Part shown: in pieces, positions 10,133-19,827 of the stretch | Numbering within the stretch: the first letter of the stretch is position 1 | Layout of the letters: the number at the start of each line of letters is the position of its first letter | Assembly: GCF_003610455.1 (NCBI RefSeq) | Contig: NZ_RAQK01000001.1 | Span: 62,001-126,000, forward strand | Source of the DNA: Sulfitobacter guttiformis | GTDB lineage: Bacteria; Pseudomonadota; Alphaproteobacteria; Rhodobacterales; Rhodobacteraceae | Length of the DNA stretch: 64,000 nt | Direction of reading: 5' to 3' | Translations under genes and position numbers: made by a program | The notes under the pieces: generated by a model | Told to the model about the DNA's origin: nothing | The model's database searches: none | Seen by the model: only the letters and a program-made list of their open reading frames with translations

Positions 10133-10201
10133 CACCACGGTGAAAATGGGTGCGATTGCCTCTTGCACCGCCCTGCCTATGCGGTATGAACACGCCATGT
10201 T

Positions 10202-10278
10202 CGGGCTATGGCGCAGCCTGGTAGCGCGTCCGTCTGGGGGACGGAAGGTCGCAGGTTCGAGTCCTGCTAGCCCGACCA
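10202..10278 (+). tRNA. tRNA-Pro (anticodon GGG)
   Basis: A 77-nt cloverleaf: acceptor CGGGCTA pairs with TAGCCCG, the CCA end is encoded, the T-arm contains GGTTCGAGTCC, and the anticodon loop CTGGGGG gives anticodon GGG. Confidence 0.97.
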
Positions 10279-10286
10279 ACTTATAC

Positions 10287-10324
10287 GCAAAACGCTCGCA
10301 TCCCCTCGGGTGCGGGCGTTTTGC
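10287..10324 (+). terminator. Hairpin between tRNA-Pro and dcd
   Basis: GCAAAACGC pairs with GCGTTTTGC, and inner CGCA with TGCG, in a nearly perfect stem. The T-run on the 3' arm suggests termination after the tRNA. Confidence 0.7.
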
Positions 10325-10357
10325 ACATCTAAAGACCCAAAACCGGAAGGACCTCCC

Positions 10358-11434
10358 ATGCCCGGCGTGATCCCAAACCAACAGCTTGAAACAATGATCG
10401 CCAGCGGTGTCATTTACGCCGATCCCGCAGTGGACCGCGCCCAAATACAGCCCGCCAGCCTTGATCTGCGCCTTGGAACGGTTGCCTACCGCGTGCGCGC
10501 CTCGTTTCTTGCGGGGCATGGTGCAAAAGTTGCCGACAGGCTGGAAGAGTTCGAGATGCACCGCGTTGACCTGACCAATGGTGCGGTCCTCGAAAAAGGG
10601 GCCGTTTATGTGGTGCCGCTGATGGAGCATCTGGCGTTGCCCCAAAACGTGAGCGCTGTTGCAAATGCCAAAAGCTCGACGGGACGCCTTGATCTGCTAA
10701 CCCGCACGATCACCGATGGTGGCACCGAATTTGACCGCATCGGCGCAGGCTATCACGGCCCGCTTTACGCTGAAATTTGCCCTCGCTCGTTTTCGGTACT
10801 CGTGCGCCCCGGGATGCGCCTCAACCAGATAAGATTTGGCACCGGCAATGCCGTCCTTAACGATGATGCACTGCGCGCGCTTCATGCTCAGACACCACTG
10901 GTCAACGGTCCTGCGGTGATAGACGACGGTCTGGGATTCTCTGTCGATTTGCGGTTGGCAGGCACCACTCTTGTCGGCTACCGCGCAAAACCGCATACCG
11001 GTGTGATCGATCTTGACCGGATCGGTCATTACGCTCCCGCGCAGTATTGGGAAGAGGTCCACAGCGACAATGGCCAGATCATTCTTGACCCCGGAGCATT
11101 CTATATTCTGGTGAGCCGCGAGGCTGTAACCATTCCACCGGAATATGCCGCGGAAATGGCGCCCTACCTCGCCATGGTCGGTGAATTCCGCGTACATTAC
11201 GCAGGCTTTTTCGACCCAGGGTTTGGTTATGACGCAGCGGGCGGGACCGGATCACGCGGAGTTCTGGAGGTGCGCTGCCATGAAGCGCCTTTTGTACTGG
11301 AGCACGGCCAAATCGTCGGGCGTCTGGTCTATGAGCGTATGGCTGAGGCCCCTACCCAGCTTTATGGTGCGGGCATCGCATCGAATTACCAAGGTCAGGG
11401 TTTGAAGCTGTCAAAGCATTTCAAAGCGCCCTAA
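10358..11434 (+). CDS. dcd: dCTP deaminase, long two-domain form
   Basis: 2'-deoxycytidine 5'-triphosphate deaminase, which makes dUTP for thymidylate synthesis. The ATG at 10358 follows a GGAAGGA ribosome-binding site. The protein has 358 residues, about twice the E. coli Dcd, and shows two dUTPase-like halves: an early QPASLDLRLG and AKSSTGRLDL..ITDGGTEFD, and a later ALSVGF-like repeat region with HYAGFFDPGFGYDAAGGTGSRGVLEV. The long form is common in alphaproteobacteria. Product call follows family recognition. Confidence 0.88.
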   Translation: MPGVIPNQQLETMIASGVIYADPAVDRAQIQPASLDLRLGTVAYRVRASFLAGHGAKVADRLEEFEMHRVDLTNGAVLEKGAVYVVPLMEHLALPQNVSAVANAKSSTGRLDLLTRTITDGGTEFDRIGAGYHGPLYAEICPRSFSVLVRPGMRLNQIRFGTGNAVLNDDALRALHAQTPLVNGPAVIDDGLGFSVDLRLAGTTLVGYRAKPHTGVIDLDRIGHYAPAQYWEEVHSDNGQIILDPGAFYILVSREAVTIPPEYAAEMAPYLAMVGEFRVHYAGFFDPGFGYDAAGGTGSRGVLEVRCHEAPFVLEHGQIVGRLVYERMAEAPTQLYGAGIASNYQGQGLKLSKHFKAP

Positions 11435-11524
11435 AATGCTATGACAGGGTGTTATCTCAATCCCCGCCTCAGTACTTCAGGAAAATTGGACAAAGGCGGA
11501 GCGCTCTTAACCGCGCAATAGCTG

Positions 11525-11752
11525 TCAGCCTTTATTGTTACTCTCCCGTTTGGCGCGGCGGGCGGCGCGCACTTCTTGCTGGCTCGGGCCGCGCTGGACA
11601 GGATTACCGTAATCGTCGATCTCGCCCTTGGGCTGCTGCTGCTGTTTACGCCCGTTGCGCATCGAGGAAGCTTTGTTAATGCCCGCGTCGATACCTTTGC
11701 TCATGACTTTGCGCATGATGATACGCAGGAACATGTTGATGATCTGGTTCAT
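11525..11752 (-). CDS. Small conserved-looking hypothetical protein
   Basis: A 75-residue protein (start MNQIINMFLRI; an upstream ATG adds four residues). The N-terminus is hydrophobic and amphipathic; the C-terminus is Gln/Lys/Arg-rich and polar. It lies downstream of scpB on the other side of a short gap. No function is recognised. Its start and composition look like a small membrane-associated protein seen in Rhodobacteraceae, but this is an impression. Confidence 0.5.
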   Translation of the reverse strand: MNQIINMFLRIIMRKVMSKGIDAGINKASSMRNGRKQQQQPKGEIDDYGNPVQRGPSQQEVRAARRAKRESNNKG

Positions 11753-11810
11753 GGTGATCTCCACATCTGATTTGTTGCCAATATAGGGACAATTGCGGCA
11801 TTTTTAGGGA

Positions 11811-12473
11811 TTAGTCTTCGAAAAGCTCGCTCTGGCCCTCGGTGCTTTCGGGTTCGTCCTCGCCATCTCCTACTTGTGGCAAAAGCCCCAAGGGCGGGCG
11901 GTTTTCAAGCAGACCCGCAGAGCGCAGTTCCTTGAGACCGGGTAGATCACGCGCACTCTCAAGGCCAAAATGATCAAGAAAAGTCTCGGTTACCACAAAA
12001 GTTACCGGTCGGCCCGGTGTCATCTTGCGGCGCCCAAAGCGGATCCATTCCAGCTCAAGCAGTTGGTCCACCGTCCCGCGGGAGACGGAGACGCCGCGAA
12101 TTTCCTCAATCTCGGCGCGGGTGACGGGTTGGTGATAGGCAATGATCGCAAGCGTCTCGATCGCAGCACGGCTGAGTTTGCGTACTTCTACCGTTTCTTT
12201 CTGCATGAGAAAGCCCAGATCGGCGGCTGTACGCAAGGCGTAGGCATCACCGATCTTCATAATCTGCACACCGCGCCCGTCGTACCGTTTGCGCAGGTGC
12301 ACCATTGCCTCGGCGGCATCACAGCCATGCGGCATCCGCGCTTCAAGCTCACGGAGAGTGACAGGTTCAGCGCTGGCAAAGAGCACGGCTTCGATCATGC
12401 GCTCCTGCTCGGCCATGGGAGGCGCGTCAAACAGGCTTTCCTCTTTATCCTCCACCTTTTCAACCACGTTCAT
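11811..12473 (-). CDS. scpB: Segregation and condensation protein B
   Basis: ScpB, the winged-helix partner of ScpA and SMC in chromosome condensation. The motifs MIEAVLFASAEPVTL, KLSRAAIETLAIIAYHQPVTRAEIEEIRGV and LLELEWIRFGRRKMTPGRPV are typical. Length of 220 residues is normal. Its start overlaps the scpA 3' end by 14 bp. Confidence 0.95.
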   Translation of the reverse strand: MNVVEKVEDKEESLFDAPPMAEQERMIEAVLFASAEPVTLRELEARMPHGCDAAEAMVHLRKRYDGRGVQIMKIGDAYALRTAADLGFLMQKETVEVRKLSRAAIETLAIIAYHQPVTRAEIEEIRGVSVSRGTVDQLLELEWIRFGRRKMTPGRPVTFVVTETFLDHFGLESARDLPGLKELRSAGLLENRPPLGLLPQVGDGEDEPESTEGQSELFED

Positions 12474-13254
12474 TTTCCCTTTTTCGCAGCTGGATCGGCG
12501 CGAAACTCTCTGATTGGCGCAGCTCCAGATGTCCTTCCTTAACCAGCTCCAGCGAGGCCGCGAAAGTGGCGGCCGTAGCGGAGCGGCGCTTGACCGGATC
12601 GATCTCCCATCCTTCGGGCAGAAAGCTCATCAAATCGCCCCAGTCACCCGCAAAGCCGATCAATCCGCGCATCCGCGCCAATGCCTGCTCCATTGTGTAG
12701 ACACTTTCGCGGTCCATCACAAAGGGGCGGAAGTCGTCACGGGTCCGGATGCGTGCATAGCCCTGCATCAGATCCAGCAGCGTGGCGGTGTAGCGCACAT
12801 TGCGAACCCGTTCGACCATCTGGGTCTGACCGCGAACAAAGAAATCACGCCCTAACTGGTCACGCCCCATAAGACGCGCGGCGACATCGCGCATCGCGGC
12901 CAGACGCTCAAGCTGGAAGGCCAGATGAGCGGCAAGCTCCTCGCCCGAGGGCCCTTCCTCAGTCGGGTCAGGGGGCAGCAGCAAACGCGATTTCAAAAAG
13001 GCGAGCCATGCGGCCATCACCAGATAGTCGGCGGCAAGTTCCAGGCGCAACGCCTTTGCCTGCTCCACAAAAGCGAGGTATTGCCGCGCCAGCTGCAGCA
13101 CAGAGATTTTGCGCAGATCTACCTTTTGTGTTCGGCTGAGGGTCAGCAGCAAATCAAGCGGGCCCTCGAACCCGTCCACATCAATGATTAACGCCTCGGC
13201 GGCCAGCCGGTCAGCAACCGTCGCGGCGTCTTGGTCGAATATGTTTTCAGCCAT
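12460..13254 (-). CDS. scpA: Segregation and condensation protein A
   Basis: Kleisin subunit of the SMC-ScpAB condensin. The N-terminal FEGPLDLLLTLSRTQKVDLRKISVLQLARQYL block is diagnostic. The middle has AADYLVMAAWLAFLKSRLLLP, and the C-terminal winged helix includes TAATFAASLELVKEGHLELRQ. It sits between nagZ and scpB on the reverse strand with overlapping ends. Confidence 0.95.
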   Translation of the reverse strand: MAENIFDQDAATVADRLAAEALIIDVDGFEGPLDLLLTLSRTQKVDLRKISVLQLARQYLAFVEQAKALRLELAADYLVMAAWLAFLKSRLLLPPDPTEEGPSGEELAAHLAFQLERLAAMRDVAARLMGRDQLGRDFFVRGQTQMVERVRNVRYTATLLDLMQGYARIRTRDDFRPFVMDRESVYTMEQALARMRGLIGFAGDWGDLMSFLPEGWEIDPVKRRSATAATFAASLELVKEGHLELRQSESFAPIQLRKRENERG

Positions 13255-14266
13255 TCACACCCTCGCCCAACAGCGCCTTAAGCTGCGCATCAAGGGCGGG
13301 AATGTCAATATCATCGGGTGTCTGGCGGTAACTGAGCGCCCGCAAGGCACGGCGTTGCGCCGCATCGGTCATCTCGCCCGCAGCGGCAGCGACCTGCGCC
13401 CGCTCGGCCAGTGTGCCATTGCAATGGAGGATCACGTCACAGCCTGCGGCAAGAGCATCGCGGCTCAACCCATCCAAGCTGCCCGAGAGAGCTTTCATGG
13501 AGATATCATCCGTCATAATCAGATTATCAAACCCGATATCCTCGCGGATGACCCCCATCATGCGGGCAGACAGGGTGGCAGGCACCGCATCAACAGCCCC
13601 ATAGACCACATGCGCGGTCATCCCCATCGGGGTGTCGCGCAGTGCCTTGAACGGGGCAAAATCAACGCGATCAAGTTCATCGCGGGTGGCATAAACATGA
13701 GGCAACTCGAAATGGCTGTCAGCCGTGGCACGGCCATGACCGGGAATATGTTTGATTACGGGCAAAACGCCCCCTGCCAGCATACCGTCATTTGCCGCCT
13801 GCCCCATAAGGGCGATGTTTCCTGCGTCGGTTCCGTAGCAACGGTTATAAAGGAATTCATGGGTTTTTGGCCCCGGGACATCAACCATAGGCGCGCAGTT
13901 GCTGTCGATACCCAGTGCGAAAAGCTCATGGGCGATCAGGCGAAACCGGATGTACATGGCTTTGGCGGCGTTATCACCAGCAGCCTGCACAAAATTCATG
14001 GGTTGTTGCCATTCGCGCCATATGGGCCCTCGTAACCGCTGAACGCGGCCGCCCTCCTGATCAATTGTAATTGGCGCATTGTGCCCTGCCGCCTCACGCA
14101 GTTCATCGCACAACGCCCGCACCTGATCAGGCGTCCCGATATTGCGGGCAAACAGAATGAAGCCAAACGGCGTTACATCGGCAAACAGCGCCTTTTCCTC
14201 GGCCGTCAGACGGAGCCCTTCAGCGTCAAGAATTGTTGCGCCAAACCGCGCAGCGCTCAGGCTCAC
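13247..14266 (-). CDS. nagZ: Beta-N-acetylhexosaminidase NagZ
   Basis: Glycoside hydrolase family 3 enzyme that removes N-acetylglucosamine from muropeptides in peptidoglycan recycling. The signature KHIPGHGRATADSH, with the catalytic His on its flexible loop, is visible, followed by TDDISMKAL with the nucleophile Asp. The GTG at 14266 (VSLSAARFG) is preferred because it overlaps the SPOR gene stop by 4 bp (GTGA). Downstream it overlaps scpA by 8 bp. Confidence 0.93.
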   Translation of the reverse strand: MSLSAARFGATILDAEGLRLTAEEKALFADVTPFGFILFARNIGTPDQVRALCDELREAAGHNAPITIDQEGGRVQRLRGPIWREWQQPMNFVQAAGDNAAKAMYIRFRLIAHELFALGIDSNCAPMVDVPGPKTHEFLYNRCYGTDAGNIALMGQAANDGMLAGGVLPVIKHIPGHGRATADSHFELPHVYATRDELDRVDFAPFKALRDTPMGMTAHVVYGAVDAVPATLSARMMGVIREDIGFDNLIMTDDISMKALSGSLDGLSRDALAAGCDVILHCNGTLAERAQVAAAAGEMTDAAQRRALRALSYRQTPDDIDIPALDAQLKALLGEGVNG

Positions 14267-15243
14267 CGTGTCACCACGGGAATGCAATCGACACTTTCGG
14301 CAACCAGTGCAGAACAGAAGCGACGTGCGTCACCGATGTCCTCGAACCCATGCGCGCGCAAGCGGTAGAACGTCCGACCACCGGACTTCGCCTCCATCAC
14401 GATCCGCTGCTTGCCTTCCATAAACGGAGCAAAACGCGCGCTGAGCTGGCCCCATTGAGCGCGGGCAATCTCGGGGGTGTCAAACGCGCCTAGCTGGACC
14501 AAACGGGTCCCTACCGGAAGCGAGGCGGCTTCAAGCTCGGTCGTTGACGCGGAAGCCGCAGCCGGAACCACCATCCCTCCACTGTCAGTCCCTGCGTTGA
14601 TGGAGGCACGCGCAGGGCGCTGTGACGGACGCAAGGAGACGGACATTCCGTCACCTTCCAGCACTTCCGGGGCATCTTGGACATCTGGCACGGCAACGGA
14701 TGCCAAAACCGGCAGACTCTCGTCTTCCGTTGCCTCCATCGGCATGATGCCGTCTGTCAGCTGCGCAACAAGGCTGTCGACTGAACCACTTTCAAGGGCA
14801 GATGCGATATCTTCGGCGGCAGGTGCTTGAGTTACATCTGACGATTCGTCTGCAGAAACCTCCTCGAAATCAGCCATAGGCTGGTCTTCGTCAATTAGAT
14901 CGATGGGCTGGGGCGCGAGCCGGACTTGCTCGGTTACCTCGTCCGCAGCGCCGAGGGCTGTGACAGTATTGACCGACAGGCCCTGATGCTCTGCCAGGGT
15001 GCCACCCGGCTCTTCGGGCCGCACGCGCATCTCCCCCGCGGCGGCGCGCACAACAGGTATACCGCTCACGTCCCGCACCAAAAGTTTATAACCCCAGATA
15101 CCGATACCGACGACCAGCGCCAGAGACACAGCAGCACCGGTAAAGTTCGTCAGTTTGCCCACGGCCTGCCCCCGCGGAATTGCATACTCGGGGTGCAAGT
15201 GAGGAGCAAAGCCCCCCTGGGGGTTTTGTGTGTAGTCTGCCAT
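14263..15243 (-). CDS. SPOR-domain membrane protein
   Basis: Single-pass inner membrane protein with a periplasmic SPOR domain, which binds denuded peptidoglycan at division sites. The start MADYTQNPQGG (15243) is followed by a transmembrane helix around AAVSLALVVGIGIWGYKLLV near residue 45. A long acidic linker follows. The C-terminal 75 residues (GTRLVQLGAFDTPEIARAQW...RTFYRLRAHGF...DARRFCSAL) are the SPOR fold. It lies between argS and nagZ, a common Rhodobacteraceae arrangement. Confidence 0.88.
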   Translation of the reverse strand: MADYTQNPQGGFAPHLHPEYAIPRGQAVGKLTNFTGAAVSLALVVGIGIWGYKLLVRDVSGIPVVRAAAGEMRVRPEEPGGTLAEHQGLSVNTVTALGAADEVTEQVRLAPQPIDLIDEDQPMADFEEVSADESSDVTQAPAAEDIASALESGSVDSLVAQLTDGIMPMEATEDESLPVLASVAVPDVQDAPEVLEGDGMSVSLRPSQRPARASINAGTDSGGMVVPAAASASTTELEAASLPVGTRLVQLGAFDTPEIARAQWGQLSARFAPFMEGKQRIVMEAKSGGRTFYRLRAHGFEDIGDARRFCSALVAESVDCIPVVTR

Positions 15244-15317
15244 CGTCGCCTCTCTGCCCGCGCAGTACATTGCCGCGTGGATCTTATGTCAGTGTCCTGC
15301 TTGCCTACGCCGGCTGC

Positions 15318-17063
15318 TTAGCGCATCTCTTCCGAAGGTGTGACGCCAAGGATACCCAAGCCTGACGCAATTACAATCGCCACGGCCCTTGCAAGCGCAA
15401 TTTTCGCCTGTGATGTTGCACGATCGTCCTCTTGTATGAACCGCAGTCCGGTCTCGGAGTTTCCAAGCGCCCAGAAGCCATGTAAATCGCCTGCTAATTC
15501 ATAGAGATAGAAGGCAATTCGGTGTGGCTCATTACTGCGCGCAGCTGTCTCTACCAGACGAGGCCATTCTGCAACTTTTCTGAGCAAAGCCAGCTCTGCA
15601 TCGTGATCGAGCTTCCCCAGATCCGCAGTTTTCAACGCCGCATCGCTCACGTCGATGCCCGCCTCTGCGGCCTTGCGCAGTACACTTGCGACGCGGGCAT
15701 GGGCATATTGCACGTAAAACACAGGGTTTTCGCGCGATTGCTCCTTCACTTTGTTGAAATCGAAATCCAGCGGGGCGTCATTCTTGCGGGTGAGCATGAC
15801 AAAGCGTGTCACGTCCTTGCCCACTTCCTTGATCAGATCACTGAGCAGGACGAAATTGCCTGCCCGCTTGGACATCTTGAACTCTTCGCCGTTCTTGAAC
15901 AGCTTCACCAGCTGCGTCAGCTTTATATCGAGCGGGACAGACCCGCCCGAGAGAGCGTAAACTGCCGCCTTCATCCGTTTGACATACCCGCCGTGGTCAG
16001 CGCCAAAGACGTTAATCAGCTGGTCATAACCGCGCTCGACCTTGTCATTGTGGTAGGCGATGTCAGGTGCGAAATAGGTCCATGTTCCATCGTTCTTCTG
16101 GATCGGGCGGTCCTGATCATCGCCGAACTCGGTGGATTTGAACAAGGTCTGCTCGCGGGCCTCGTAGTCATCCGGCAGTTTGCCCTTTGGCGGCTCTAGG
16201 GTGCCACGATAGATGAGCCCCATATCATCAAGCTTTTTAAGACAGGCCTCGATCTTACCGGTATTATACAGCGATTTCTCCGAAAAGAACCGATCCATTT
16301 TAACGCCCAGCAATGCCAGATCCTCGCGGATCAGCTCCATCATCTGGTCCGTGGCAAAGTTACGGATCGGGATCAGCCAGACATCCTCGGCCTCGTCGAG
16401 ATATTTATCCCCGACCTCGTCTTTAAGCTTTTGACCGACCGGCACCAGATAATCGCCGGGATATGTCCCGTCGGGGAATGCCACCTTCTGCCCGTGTGCT
16501 TCCTGATAGCGCAGGAAAACAGACCGCGCCAAGGCGTCGATCTGGTTACCGCCATCGTTGATGACGTATTCGCGGGTCACATCCCAACCGGCAAAGGCCA
16601 GCAGGCTCGCCAATGCATCGCCGAACACCGCCCCACGCGTATGGCCGACATGAAGCGGCCCTGTGGGATTTGCAGAAACGTATTCGACGTTCACGGATTT
16701 GCCCGCGCCCAGCGTCCCGCGACCATAGTCGGTACCAGATGCAAGCACGGATGCGGCGACACCCTGCCAGACCGCAGGCGCCAACCGCAGATTCAAAAAG
16801 CCGGGTCCCGCCACCTCCGCAGAGGTGATACGCGGATCATCCGCCAGATGTACCGCGAGCTTTTCAGCGATATCACGCGGCTTCATACCGGCAGGTTTTG
16901 CCAGCACCATCGCCGCGTTGGTTGCCATGTCACCGTGCGACGCATCGCGCGGTGGTTCTGCCGTCACGTTGTCAGTGATCAAACCACGGGGAAGATCGCC
17001 TGCGGCGACCATGGCATCAAGGGCGGTCAGAACGAGGGAACGGATATCGGCAAAAAGGTTCAT
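15318..17063 (-). CDS. argS: Arginine--tRNA ligase
   Basis: Class I synthetase for tRNA-Arg. The HIGH motif is [12 protein letters not shown], preceded by [12 protein letters not shown]. The C-terminal DALR anticodon-binding domain includes [15 protein letters not shown]. The KMSKS-like KMSKRAGNF is present. Length of 581 residues is normal. Confidence 0.97.
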   Translation of the reverse strand: MNLFADIRSLVLTALDAMVAAGDLPRGLITDNVTAEPPRDASHGDMATNAAMVLAKPAGMKPRDIAEKLAVHLADDPRITSAEVAGPGFLNLRLAPAVWQGVAASVLASGTDYGRGTLGAGKSVNVEYVSANPTGPLHVGHTRGAVFGDALASLLAFAGWDVTREYVINDGGNQIDALARSVFLRYQEAHGQKVAFPDGTYPGDYLVPVGQKLKDEVGDKYLDEAEDVWLIPIRNFATDQMMELIREDLALLGVKMDRFFSEKSLYNTGKIEACLKKLDDMGLIYRGTLEPPKGKLPDDYEAREQTLFKSTEFGDDQDRPIQKNDGTWTYFAPDIAYHNDKVERGYDQLINVFGADHGGYVKRMKAAVYALSGGSVPLDIKLTQLVKLFKNGEEFKMSKRAGNFVLLSDLIKEVGKDVTRFVMLTRKNDAPLDFDFNKVKEQSRENPVFYVQYAHARVASVLRKAAEAGIDVSDAALKTADLGKLDHDAELALLRKVAEWPRLVETAARSNEPHRIAFYLYELAGDLHGFWALGNSETGLRFIQEDDRATSQAKIALARAVAIVIASGLGILGVTPSEEMR

Positions 17064-17122
17064 TGAAATGCTCTCGGCGTGTTGGGTGGTCTTTCATGTA
17101 CCACCCTGACGGGCCGCGTCAA

Positions 17123-17734
17123 TCAAAGCCGCACTTCGGACCCCGTAAGAGGCCCCAACGTCCCCGAAAGCAAGCCGATGACCGTCTTTCGCGCGGGTGT
17201 CACCACGCCCGCCCCCACCGAGACGGTATTGAGCGTCAATCCATCACGCCGCAGCGCGTGGGCAAGGGCCGTTTGTGCAGATAAAATCGCCGGTGCCATC
17301 GCACCACCTGCGACATCCAGCGGCTGCTCGGGGCGGGAGACGACCGTGAGTATCTGGCCACCGGACAAAGACAAAGCGGGCATAAATCCCTGCACAATCC
17401 CCTGTAGCACAGCAATGTTGAGATCGATCTGTTCCGGATGGCGCAGCGGCATCAGGTTCAGGACAGCATCCAGACGGGCCTCACCCCATACACGGCCAAC
17501 ACGCCGCAATGCCTCCTCCGGCGCTCCTTTGAGGGTCAGGGGAACGGCATCGCTCAACTGCCCAAGCGCCTGAGCATCGGCATCTGCTGCGACAACTTGC
17601 GCACCGGCCGCGGACAGCGCGCGGCTCATACTGCGACCAAACGCACAGCAGGCGCCCAGCACCATGATCCGCTTGGCCTGCAACGCCCCTACGGGCTTTT
17701 GCAGATTTTCAATTTGACGGTCCAACATCTTCAT
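17123..17734 (-). CDS. Short-chain dehydrogenase-like Rossmann protein
   Basis: A 203-residue protein with an SDR-like Rossmann N-terminus: VLGACCAFGRSMSRALSAAGAQVVAAD resembles the TGxxxGxG cofactor motif. The family's NNAG-like step appears as LNLMPL. The YxxxK catalytic pair is not evident: the corresponding helix reads MAPAILSAQTALAHALRRDGL. It may be a degenerate or regulatory SDR. Its start overlaps the dgt stop by 4 bp, so the two are co-translated. Confidence 0.6.
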   Translation of the reverse strand: MKMLDRQIENLQKPVGALQAKRIMVLGACCAFGRSMSRALSAAGAQVVAADADAQALGQLSDAVPLTLKGAPEEALRRVGRVWGEARLDAVLNLMPLRHPEQIDLNIAVLQGIVQGFMPALSLSGGQILTVVSRPEQPLDVAGGAMAPAILSAQTALAHALRRDGLTLNTVSVGAGVVTPARKTVIGLLSGTLGPLTGSEVRL

Positions 17735-18909
17735 CCCTTTCCCACAGACTGGATCCCTGCCAGCGGTGTGCCGCCAATCAGGCGATCATGCTCTTGCAAG
17801 GCAAAGCGGTCGGTCATGCCCGCGATATAATCCGCGACAAGCCGCGCGAGTAGTGTACGGTCTGATCCGGCCTGAGCAATATGATTTGCCCAATCGTCAG
17901 GCATTAAATCAGGCTGCTCCAGAAACAACGGAAACAGATCCTCCACTACGCCGGTCACTTCGGCGCGGATCTTCATGACAGCCGGCGCGCGGTACATCCG
18001 CGTGAACAAGAACCGCCGGATTTGCCCCAGATCGCGCCACATCGCATCCGAAAAACAAATGACCGGACGCTCGAGATGGCGAATATCCTCGACGGATCCG
18101 GCACCCGACGCCGCCAGATTTGCACGCGACGTCTCGATGACGTCGGCCACCATGACGCCGAATACGCGCCGCAATGCCTCATGCCTGCGGCGGTAAGCGT
18201 CAAGGCCGGGGTGCAGCGCGTCAACTTCTTCGAAGGCCGCCCCAATCAACGGCAGCTGCGCAATCTCGTCTTCGGCAAACAGCCCTGCGCGCAATCCGTC
18301 ATGCAGATCGTGGTTGTTATAGGCGATATCATCGGACAGCGCCGCAACCTGCGCCTCGGCACTGGCATGGGTGTCAAGCTCCAGATTGTGCAGGTCATTA
18401 TAATCGGCCAGCGCGTGGGGCAGTGCGCCAATGACGGGGCCGTTGTGTTTTGCCAACCCCTCCAGTGTTTCCCACGTCAGGTTAAGGCCATCAAAAAGCG
18501 CATAGTGGCGCTCCAGTGAGGTAACAATCTTAATCGCTTGCGCGTTATGGTCGAACCCGCCGTAGGGTTGCATAAGCGCATGCAATGCATCCTCGCCGGT
18601 ATGGCCAAAGGGCGGATGACCCAGATCGTGCGCCAGCGCGATGGCCTCGGTCAGCTCTGCATTGAGATGAAGCGCCCCCGCGATCGTTCGCGCCACCTGT
18701 GCCACCTCGATGGAATGTGTCAGGCGTGTGCGGTAATAATCACCCTCATGCTCTACAAATACCTGCGTCTTATGCTTCAGTCTGCGGAAGGCAGACGCAT
18801 GGATGATGCGATCGCGATCACGCTGGAAGCACGAACGGAAACTGCTCTCTTGTTCAGGCACTCGCCTGCCGCGTACACGGTCTGGGTCCGAGGCAAAGGA
18901 TGCACGCAT
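17731..18909 (-). CDS. dgt: Deoxyguanosinetriphosphate triphosphohydrolase-like protein
   Basis: HD-domain dNTPase. The metal-binding His and HD residues lie in TRLTHSIEVAQVAR and LAHDLGHPPFGHTGEDAL. The distal Asp is in LSDDIAYNNHDLHDGL. Length of 392 residues fits the dGTPase-like class of alphaproteobacteria, which hydrolyses dNTPs in general; strict dGTP specificity is not shown. Its start codon is 93 bp from the divergent IscA/ErpA-like gene. Confidence 0.9.
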   Translation of the reverse strand: MRASFASDPDRVRGRRVPEQESSFRSCFQRDRDRIIHASAFRRLKHKTQVFVEHEGDYYRTRLTHSIEVAQVARTIAGALHLNAELTEAIALAHDLGHPPFGHTGEDALHALMQPYGGFDHNAQAIKIVTSLERHYALFDGLNLTWETLEGLAKHNGPVIGALPHALADYNDLHNLELDTHASAEAQVAALSDDIAYNNHDLHDGLRAGLFAEDEIAQLPLIGAAFEEVDALHPGLDAYRRRHEALRRVFGVMVADVIETSRANLAASGAGSVEDIRHLERPVICFSDAMWRDLGQIRRFLFTRMYRAPAVMKIRAEVTGVVEDLFPLFLEQPDLMPDDWANHIAQAGSDRTLLARLVADYIAGMTDRFALQEHDRLIGGTPLAGIQSVGKG

Positions 18910-19002
18910 CTGGTCACTCCTGTAACGCGGCGCTTGTACCCCGCATGTGGGAAACCTATATTACGCCTATGACCCAATGAAAACACGTTGCGGAGTGACC
19001 CC

Positions 19003-19326
19003 ATGAACCTGCCCCCCACAGTGACGCCACGCGCCTTTGAACGCCTGTCCGAAATCGGTGCTGCTACCGAAGGAAAAGCGCTGCGTGTGGCGGTTGAAGG
19101 CGGCGGCTGTTCCGGCTTTCAATACGAAATCGCACTGGACGAGCCGAATGAAGACGATCTGGTTCTGGAAGGCAGCGGCCAGCGCGTCGTCGTGGACAGT
19201 GTGTCGTTGCCATTTCTGGCAAATGCTGTGATTGATTTCACCGAGGAGTTGATCGGGGCGCGGTTTGTCATCAACAATCCGAATGCGACCTCGTCGTGTG
19301 GGTGCGGTACATCTTTCTCGATGTAA
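19003..19326 (+). CDS. erpA: Iron-sulfur carrier (IscA/ErpA/HesB family)
   Basis: A-type Fe-S carrier. The three conserved cysteines are visible: GGGCSGFQY and the C-terminal SSCGCGTSFSM. The ATG at 19003 has a GGAGTGA site upstream. 107 residues. Whether it is ErpA or another A-type carrier cannot be resolved; ErpA is a best guess. Confidence 0.85.
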   Translation: MNLPPTVTPRAFERLSEIGAATEGKALRVAVEGGGCSGFQYEIALDEPNEDDLVLEGSGQRVVVDSVSLPFLANAVIDFTEELIGARFVINNPNATSSCGCGTSFSM

Positions 19327-19827
19327 CCGTTGGGTATTGGAATTCTCCTGCGGGGTGAATTGCGTAGATGCGCCTGAACCGAGGAAAAGATGCACAGAGC
19401 TCCCGAGCTTTATGCCGCATCTGACCCTCACGCCAGAACGACACTCGATAAATCTGTATCTCTCACCCTTCCCCCGGTCCGGCGTTTCTCATGCTGGCTA
19501 GGACGTGTTGGCCCGTACGACCCTGTGTGGGCATAAAAGGCCAGATAGACATCGTCTGATTGTCATTTGCCGTAATGTATGCAGCCGCTCAAATTTCTGG
19601 GTGTGGCCTGCCCAATCCTATGGCAAGCGTACCTTGTGTGCGCGGATGCGTGCATCATTGCATCTTAAGTCTGCGAAGCTATAGTTTGCATAAAATACAG
19701 GCAAACGCCAGTTTTCTTTCTGCGTCACTCTGTCTCGCCCTGACCGGTTGTCGTCTTGCCCTGCTGATCCAATTGCGCGATAGCAGAGAGACCTGCGCCA
19801 AAGACAGCCCCCAAGGAGTGTCCATCC
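19327..19827. other. Intergenic stretch with no recognised gene
   Basis: About 500 bp between the Fe-S carrier and xthA. No reading frame with a credible start, ribosome-binding site and family likeness was found on either strand. It presumably holds the xthA promoter, but no clear -35/-10 pair stands out. Confidence 0.5.
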
